Below are positions 38,020-42,611 of a stretch of 42,611 nucleotides of DNA, one piece after another. Numbering within the stretch: position 1 is the stretch's first letter; each line of letters opens with the position of its first letter. The translations under genes were made by a program, and so were the position numbers. The notes under the pieces are model-generated. The model saw only the letters and a list, made by a program, of their open reading frames with translations, was not told the origin of the DNA and searched no databases. Source of the stretch: Methylococcales bacterium (lineage in GTDB: Bacteria; Pseudomonadota; Gammaproteobacteria; Methylococcales; Methylomonadaceae); assembly GCA_003584865.1 (NCBI GenBank), contig QVQE01000153.1, positions 1 through 42,611 of the forward strand, in the 5' to 3' direction.

Positions 38020-39540
38020 TTAGTTTTCAGATTTGTTTTTAATAAGAGATGAAAATAGACTATCAGATAGTAACAGTGTTAAAAATAAAATCATTAAGAG
38101 GATTAAGACCGGCTTTTCTCCTAAATGGGCATAAGGCGTTAAGCCTTGCATAGGTGTAATTCTATCTGTGAGTGTTGTGGCTTCGAATAAAGGGGCTTGA
38201 TTGAGTATCTTGCCTTTTGGATTTACAATTGCAGTGGCCCCGGTATTGGTAGCCCTTAATAAATAACGCCCAGTTTCTAATGCCCGCATTCTAGCTATTT
38301 GTAAATGTTGGTACGGCTCAATGGATTGACCAAACCAACCATCGTTTGTGACATTAATCAGAAAGGCTGCTGTGGATAAATGGTTAAGTGCTAATTCATC
38401 AAAGGCATCTTCGTAACAAATCGTCGTGATAAAAGGATAGCCAGCGGCTTTTAATAGTGGTTGATCAAGACTGCCTTCGGTAAATAGACCTAATCGCATG
38501 CCTAGATTATTTAAGATCAGACCCGAGATGGGTTGCCAGGGTAAGTATTCACCAAAAGGAAGTAAATGGGTTTTTTTATAGACGCTGGTCTGTTTCCCTA
38601 AGCTCATAACCGCATTGTATTTTTCATTAGCCTCAGTGTTGTTGATCGGTAGGCTGACGATAATACTGGTCTGATGCTGTTCGGCGGCTTGGCTTAAGGG
38701 ACGTAGAAACCAGTCATTAACGTCTGATAAATAGGCGGGAATGGACGTTTCAGGCCAAACAATAATAGCTGAATCCCAATGTGCCTCGGTCATGGCTTGA
38801 TACCACTGTAAGGTATTAAGCTTGTTTTCGGGTCGCCATTTTTGATCCTGGGTGATATTACCTTGTAGTAAGGAGACTTGGATGGGTTCACCGATGGCCT
38901 GTGTCCATGATATTGACTGTAAATAACGTCCTGCTCCCCAGATGCTTAGTAAGGCAAACATTAATAGGTATCTACACCGAGGATTTTGCACAATAGCCAG
39001 TAGACCGGAGGCGGTTAAGGCGACTATAAATCCAGTACCGTAACCACCGACAAGAGGAATATAACCAGCCAAGGGCGTGTCTAATTGAGAATAAGCACTT
39101 TGCAGCCAAGGAAAACCATTAAGGACGAGTTTTCCCCGTAAGTATTCAACCAGCATCCACACGACAGGCAAGGCTAGATATGAACGGTTTCTACCGTTAA
39201 TCGGCTGTATTTTTACTGAGAGATAACCGACTAGTGCTGGAAATATAGCCCAGAAACCGACAAATAAGAAAGTCAGGGAAGCAGCAATCAGTGGACTGCT
39301 GCCACCAAAATCATGAATACTAATATAGACCCAAGAGATTCCCAAACCAAAAGAACCCAGGCCAAATAAATAACCTCTGAGCAAAGCCTGATTAGGACTG
39401 GTATTTTGCCAGACGGCAAACAGTAAACACAGTGCTAATGGCGCTAAGTATGAAAAATTAAAAGGCGCGAAGGCGAGGGTGAAAAGAATACCTGCAAACA
39501 CTGAAAGTAAATACCAAAACCTATTCGTAAGTTGTTTCAT
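38020..39540 (-). CDS. lnt: Apolipoprotein N-acyltransferase
   Basis: Adds the third acyl chain to lipoproteins in the inner membrane. An N-terminal bundle of about 6-7 helices (residues 1-200) precedes a nitrilase-like periplasmic domain with the full Glu-Lys-Cys triad: Glu in VWPETSIPAY (about residue 263), Lys in YKKTHLLPFGEYLPW (about 331) and Cys in TTICYEDAF (about 383). A final helix follows. The length of 506 aa is standard. Downstream on the same strand lies the Lon-like gene (78-nt gap). Confidence 0.95.
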   Translation of the reverse strand: MKQLTNRFWYLLSVFAGILFTLAFAPFNFSYLAPLALCLLFAVWQNTSPNQALLRGYLFGLGSFGLGISWVYISIHDFGGSSPLIAASLTFLFVGFWAIFPALVGYLSVKIQPINGRNRSYLALPVVWMLVEYLRGKLVLNGFPWLQSAYSQLDTPLAGYIPLVGGYGTGFIVALTASGLLAIVQNPRCRYLLMFALLSIWGAGRYLQSISWTQAIGEPIQVSLLQGNITQDQKWRPENKLNTLQWYQAMTEAHWDSAIIVWPETSIPAYLSDVNDWFLRPLSQAAEQHQTSIIVSLPINNTEANEKYNAVMSLGKQTSVYKKTHLLPFGEYLPWQPISGLILNNLGMRLGLFTEGSLDQPLLKAAGYPFITTICYEDAFDELALNHLSTAAFLINVTNDGWFGQSIEPYQHLQIARMRALETGRYLLRATNTGATAIVNPKGKILNQAPLFEATTLTDRITPMQGLTPYAHLGEKPVLILLMILFLTLLLSDSLFSSLIKNKSEN

Positions 39541-39607
39541 AAATGACGGTGAACCAAAGAGTTAGGCGTTATTTTAACAAAGTTAATGCTACTTCCGTAG
39601 TGTCATA

Positions 39608-40384
39608 TTAACCAATTTTATTTAACGCCTTGCGCAAGTCCTCCAGATAATTTCCGCCTATCGCTAATTCAACTGTAGAGCCATGAAAAGTGACATTGTG
39701 ACACTCATGCTTAATGGCATCAGGCTTATGTCCATTAACATGTTCCAAATTAACCAGATGACTTTTATGTATTCGCATAAACCCCGGTACTTGCCAATCT
39801 TTTAGCGCCCTATTAACACCATCAAGAACATCACCATTGATCAGTTGGACTCTAACCGTATTACCGTTGTTATTGCTTTGAATATATAAAATCTCTTTTG
39901 GATTGATATACTTGGTACACCAGAACGTTTCGCCTCGACTTACGGACTTGTGTTTAATTTCAATTCGGGACGATAGTTGAGGTTGGTTTTTAGTTATCTC
40001 TCTGCGTATCCTGTCTAAGACTTGTGTTAGCTTGGTATCATCCAAGGGCTTAACTAAATACCCGTAAGGTCCTACCAAATGGGCTTCTAACGCATGCTCT
40101 TTAAACCCGGTGGTAAAGACTATCCAGGGCTTTTTAGGCAAATATAAACGATCTTTACGATAAGCCAGGTTCAGGCCAGCGCATTCACCTTCAGAGTGAA
40201 TATCAATATCCAAAAATACCCCATCAATCTGTTCAGCCTTGGCTTCTATGATCTTCTGGGCACTCGCGGTATCTTCAAACGCTCCAACGACCTCCATATC
40301 GGGATGCAGAGATAATAAATGTTTTAATTCATCCCTCGCCAGCTCACGATCTTCGACGATAATGACGCGCATTTTTTTCAACAT
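39608..40384 (-). CDS. LytTR-family response regulator
   Basis: A 258-aa two-domain regulator. The receiver (residues 1-130) has the acidic pair Glu11-Asp12, the phospho-acceptor Asp59 in GVFLDIDIH, and the lysine in GYLVKPLDD. The C-terminal LytTR DNA-binding domain (about 150-255) shows ILYIQSNNNGNTVRV and FMRIHKSHLVNLEHV. AAGGAA 9-14 nt upstream is a good ribosome site, lying inside the end of the truncated sensor gene. No kinase gene remains beside it, so its phosphate donor, if any, is encoded elsewhere. Confidence 0.92.
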   Translation of the reverse strand: MLKKMRVIIVEDRELARDELKHLLSLHPDMEVVGAFEDTASAQKIIEAKAEQIDGVFLDIDIHSEGECAGLNLAYRKDRLYLPKKPWIVFTTGFKEHALEAHLVGPYGYLVKPLDDTKLTQVLDRIRREITKNQPQLSSRIEIKHKSVSRGETFWCTKYINPKEILYIQSNNNGNTVRVQLINGDVLDGVNRALKDWQVPGFMRIHKSHLVNLEHVNGHKPDAIKHECHNVTFHGSTVELAIGGNYLEDLRKALNKIG

Positions 40385-40387
40385 GAT

Positions 40388-40690
40388 TTATTCCTTTTTT
40401 CTTGTCGCACCGAGTTTTTCAGGTCTCGCTGCGGTCAGGTCTATTTCCTGAAAGCCTTGATGTATGTCAATGGGAATACCACTGTGTGTGCCTGTAATAG
40501 CTGAGAATGCAAACACCAAAATAGCAGGAATGCGATACCGCCATTGTAATTCTGTACCTCGCAAGGCCTGCCTCAACCACTCGAAACGGATGGCAATAAA
40601 AGCCGACACTACGATCACAAAAAGTCGCGGTAATAGTTGCATGATTACGTAAAACCAATGCAAGCCAATAGACATATCAGGAAAATCCAT
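40388..40690 (-). pseudogene. Truncated LytS-type (5TMR) membrane sensor, kinase part missing
   Basis: A 100-aa product starting at ATG 40690 (GAGA ribosome site; an in-frame GTG at 40702 would add four residues). It has two to three hydrophobic segments (LLPRLFVIVVSAFIAIRFEWLRQALR, then RIPAILVFAFSAITGTHSGIPID) that resemble the start of the five-helix LytS/5TMR domain. After EIDLTAARPEKLG it ends in ATRKKE and stops. The other helices and the histidine kinase are gone, yet the stop lies only 3 nt from the LytTR gene, as a full sensor gene would. I read it as an internal deletion; a functional short membrane partner is the alternative. Confidence 0.6.
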
Positions 40691-40713
40691 GACCAATCTC
40701 ACTTAGCTGTAAA

Positions 40714-40860
40714 TTGGCGCCTATCTTAGCAGACTTAATAATCGCCATCGTCGCCGTTCACCCTGAAAAATCGGCATTTCACCGGATAGAACTAGCCATT
40801 GAACCCGTCCCTATGGCAAACGCGATCGGTTTTTTAAATAATGGCCTCGGCGCTTCTTAA
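40714..40860 (+). other. Open frame of 48 codons, possible gene remnant
   Basis: From TTG 40714 to TAA 40860 the + strand encodes ADLIIAIVAVHPEKSAFH, then RIELAIEPVPMANAIGFLNN. The composition looks like real protein, but there is no ribosome site and the preceding frame runs back into the LytS fragment on the other strand. It may be the 3' remnant of a lost gene. I cannot assign a family. Confidence 0.25.
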
Positions 40861-40865
40861 AAACG

Positions 40866-41075
40866 ATGACTAAGCAAACTAGCAATTTAAGGAAAGGTAA
40901 TGAAATTTACCCCCTTCATATCTTATCAGGTCACAAAGCTATCTTTGGGAACGAGGTATTATATAATCCTGGCTCACTATTTGATGCAATATTAATTTTT
41001 GGAATGACATTTGGGATTTATAAAAAAAGTCGTATATGCGCTATCTTAATATTTATTGATTTCATTCTTAATTGA
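40866..41075 (+). CDS. Small hypothetical membrane protein, 69 aa
   Basis: Starts at ATG 40866 and ends at TGA 41075. Residues 37-68 contain two short hydrophobic runs (LFDAILIFGMTFGIY and ICAILIFIDFIL) around KKSR. The GIYKKSRICA stretch reminds me of a group of small gammaproteobacterial membrane proteins in which this motif is followed by further hydrophobic residues, so this copy may be truncated at its end (recalled similarity, unverified). The ribosome site is not evident. Confidence 0.4.
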   Translation: MTKQTSNLRKGNEIYPLHILSGHKAIFGNEVLYNPGSLFDAILIFGMTFGIYKKSRICAILIFIDFILN

Positions 41076-41103
41076 GGTAGCCAAATCTATTGAATACAAG
41101 GTA

Positions 41104-41127
41104 CTCTAAGCATCTTGATGCTTAGAG
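41104..41127. promoter_or_regulatory. Near-perfect palindrome upstream of the symporter gene
   Basis: Arms CTCTAAGCATC (41104-41114) and GATGCTTAGAG (41117-41127), 11 bp each, separated by TT. In RNA it would close as a 10-bp stem with a CUUG tetraloop. It ends 37 nt before the symporter ATG. A T6 run begins only about 18 nt later, so it is a weak terminator candidate; an operator for a dimeric regulator is equally plausible. Confidence 0.5.
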
Positions 41128-41164
41128 ACGAGCATAATTATTAATTTTTTAAAGAGATACTTTT

Positions 41165-42436
41165 ATGGCGGCTCATACTCAAACTCAAATTGCACCACCC
41201 AATCGGCAAACGCTTTATGTTGCTATTGCACTGCTAGTCGGAATCGTTGTGGGGGAACTGCTAAATTTAACACTGGGTAGTTCCGATGCGGTGCAGACAC
41301 AGTCGTTATTCAAGCAAATCATTGAAGTCTTTTCCGTCTTAACAGATATTTTTTTAAGACTGATAAAAATGATTATCGCCCCGTTAGTGTTTTCAACCTT
41401 GGTGGTGGGTATGGCTAAGATGGGTGATATTCAAACTGTCGGGCGTATTGGTATAAAAGCGCTTGCCTGGTTTTTTTCTGCATCTGTGGTCAGTTTATTA
41501 TTAGGATTGCTACTGGTGAATCTATTTGAGCCGGGCCGATCTTTACACATCGCCTTGCCTGCCATAGGGACAGAAACAGGGCTTCCGCAAGTTAAGCCCA
41601 CTTTAGGCAATTTTGTCGCTCACATTTTTCCAAAAAGTATCACTGAAGCAATGGCGACCAATGAGATTTTACAAATTGTGGTGTTTTCCATGTTTTTTGG
41701 TATTGCCTGTGCTGCCACTGGTGAACTAGCTAAGCCTACAGTGAAGTTGCTGGACTCATTGGCGCATATTATGCTGAAAATCACCAGCTATGTGATGCAT
41801 TATGCACCTGTTGCAGTATTTTCAGCGATAGCTTCGGTAGTTGCGCAGCAGGGTATTGGTGTTTTATTGTCCTACAGTAAATTTATTGGGGAGTTTTATT
41901 TAGGGCTTTTGTTATTATGTTTGTTATTGGGTTGTGTTAGTTTTTTATTTTTAGGACGCAGGATTGTATCTTTGCTAGGCTATATCCGTGAACCCATGCT
42001 ATTGGCTTTTGGAACTGCCAGCAGTGAGAGTGCTTACCCTAAGTTACTACAGCAACTTGAGCGTTTTGGTTGTGATGAAAAGGTATGCGGGCTGGTCTTG
42101 CCTTTGGGGTATTCATTTAACCTGGATGGCAGCATGATGTATATGACCTTTGCCGTCTTATTTATCGCTCAAGCTTATGGTATTGACATGCCAGTTGCTG
42201 ATCAACTGATTATGTTATTTGTGTTGTTGTTTACCAGCAAAGGCGTTGCAGGCGTGCCCAGAGCCTCGTTAATCGTGATTGCTGCCACGTTATCGATGTT
42301 CAATATTCCAGAAGCAGGGCTATTGTTGCTATTAGGTATTGATCAAATACTCGATATGGGGCGTAGTGCAACCAATGTATTTGGTAACAGTATGGCATCA
42401 GCCTTGGTCAGTAAATGGGAAAAAGCTTTGCGATAG
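41165..42436 (+). CDS. Dicarboxylate/amino acid:cation symporter (DAACS family)
   Basis: A 423-aa inner-membrane transporter of the GltP/DctA family. Hallmarks are FLRLIKMIIAPLVFSTLVVGM, the first re-entrant loop (FGTASSESAYPKLL, serine-rich as in DctA), the LPLGYSFNLDGSMMYMT stretch, the second loop FTSKGVAGVPRASLIVIAATL, and the substrate helix DMGRSATNVFGNSMAS. The mixture of DctA-like (SSES) and GltP-like (DMGR) residues leaves the substrate open between C4-dicarboxylates and acidic amino acids. AAGAGA precedes the ATG. The palindrome upstream may control it. Its LytTR neighbour lies more than 700 nt away on the other strand. Confidence 0.93.
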   Translation: MAAHTQTQIAPPNRQTLYVAIALLVGIVVGELLNLTLGSSDAVQTQSLFKQIIEVFSVLTDIFLRLIKMIIAPLVFSTLVVGMAKMGDIQTVGRIGIKALAWFFSASVVSLLLGLLLVNLFEPGRSLHIALPAIGTETGLPQVKPTLGNFVAHIFPKSITEAMATNEILQIVVFSMFFGIACAATGELAKPTVKLLDSLAHIMLKITSYVMHYAPVAVFSAIASVVAQQGIGVLLSYSKFIGEFYLGLLLLCLLLGCVSFLFLGRRIVSLLGYIREPMLLAFGTASSESAYPKLLQQLERFGCDEKVCGLVLPLGYSFNLDGSMMYMTFAVLFIAQAYGIDMPVADQLIMLFVLLFTSKGVAGVPRASLIVIAATLSMFNIPEAGLLLLLGIDQILDMGRSATNVFGNSMASALVSKWEKALR

Positions 42437-42558
42437 GTCAGCGGTACACCTACTGATTGGATAATTCCATATCAATAGCTGACCTTATCCGATGCAAATC
42501 AAATAATGATGCTTTGTTTAGTTCTTGAAGTAGCAGTGTAGTCCATTGTTGGCTGACC
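42436..42558. repeat. GCTGACC repeats in the 3' flank
   Basis: GGTCAGC (42436-42442) and GCTGACC (42478-42484) form an inverted pair with a 35-nt spacer, and GGCTGACC recurs at 42551-42558. No T-run follows, so this is not a clear terminator. No gene is visible from 42437 to the window end. Confidence 0.3.
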
Positions 42559-42611
42559 GATATAATGTAGCAGAATGCATTCGGTTCGCATTTTACCTTA
42601 AAAAATGCTTT

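Overview
The window is a gene-dense, fairly AT-rich stretch of a gammaproteobacterial chromosome. It carries an outer-membrane and lipid A block (bamA-skp-fabZ-lpxA-rnhB), an EF-P beta-lysylation set (epmB, efp, epmA), a succinylase-type lysine/DAP set (dapC, dapD, yffB-like, dapE), a topA-smg-dprA block, and a priA-argS-SPOR block like that of pseudomonads. The plant-type GpmI, the gene orders and the base composition fit an environmental lineage such as the Methylococcales. That placement is inference only, since no methane-oxidation gene is present here.

Layout. 1-449: no gene seen. 450-5087 (+): small unknown protein, gpmI, glgP. 5100-9247 (-): a dispersed GC-rich hairpin repeat, an unreported-looking 44-aa membrane microprotein, a secreted cupin, a large Pat-type acyl-CoA synthetase/acetyltransferase, and a HAD-IB phosphatase. 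9405-12670: rppH, then epmB divergent from efp-epmA. 12750-17621 (+): bamA, skp, fabZ, lpxA, rnhB; lpxD and lpxB, usual partners in this cluster, are absent. 17627-21601 (-): topA, smg, dprA. 21908-26330 (+): dapC, dapD, a second hairpin-repeat copy, yehS-like gene, acidic 80-aa protein, yffB-like gene, dapE, and a rho-independent terminator. 26412-29987 (+): GH3 lipoprotein glucosidase plus FHS-type sugar transporter. 29988-30769: no convincing gene, but a degenerate tandem array with a period of about 21.5 bp. 30770-35546 (+): a small interrupted ORF overlapping priA, then priA, argS and an FtsN-like SPOR protein. 35554-40690 (-): Lon-like AAA protease, lnt, LytTR response regulator, and a truncated LytS-type membrane fragment. 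40714-42436 (+): two doubtful small ORFs, a near-perfect palindrome, and a dicarboxylate/amino-acid symporter.

The genes are mostly housekeeping: central carbon storage (GpmI, GlgP), envelope assembly (BamA, Skp, FabZ, LpxA, Lnt, SPOR), DNA and RNA maintenance (TopA, DprA, PriA, RNase HII, RppH), translation (EF-P, ArgRS) and DAP/lysine synthesis. The accessory interest lies in the small or broken genes and repeats. Two real genes (rnhB and dprA) have no ATG/GTG/TTG where their conserved N-termini require a start; both have ATA there. A LytS-like sensor has lost its kinase but sits directly before an intact LytTR regulator. Two short conserved-looking ORFs (5182-5316 and 30770-30919) may be unannotated microproteins. 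I did not find a clear multi-gene novel system.
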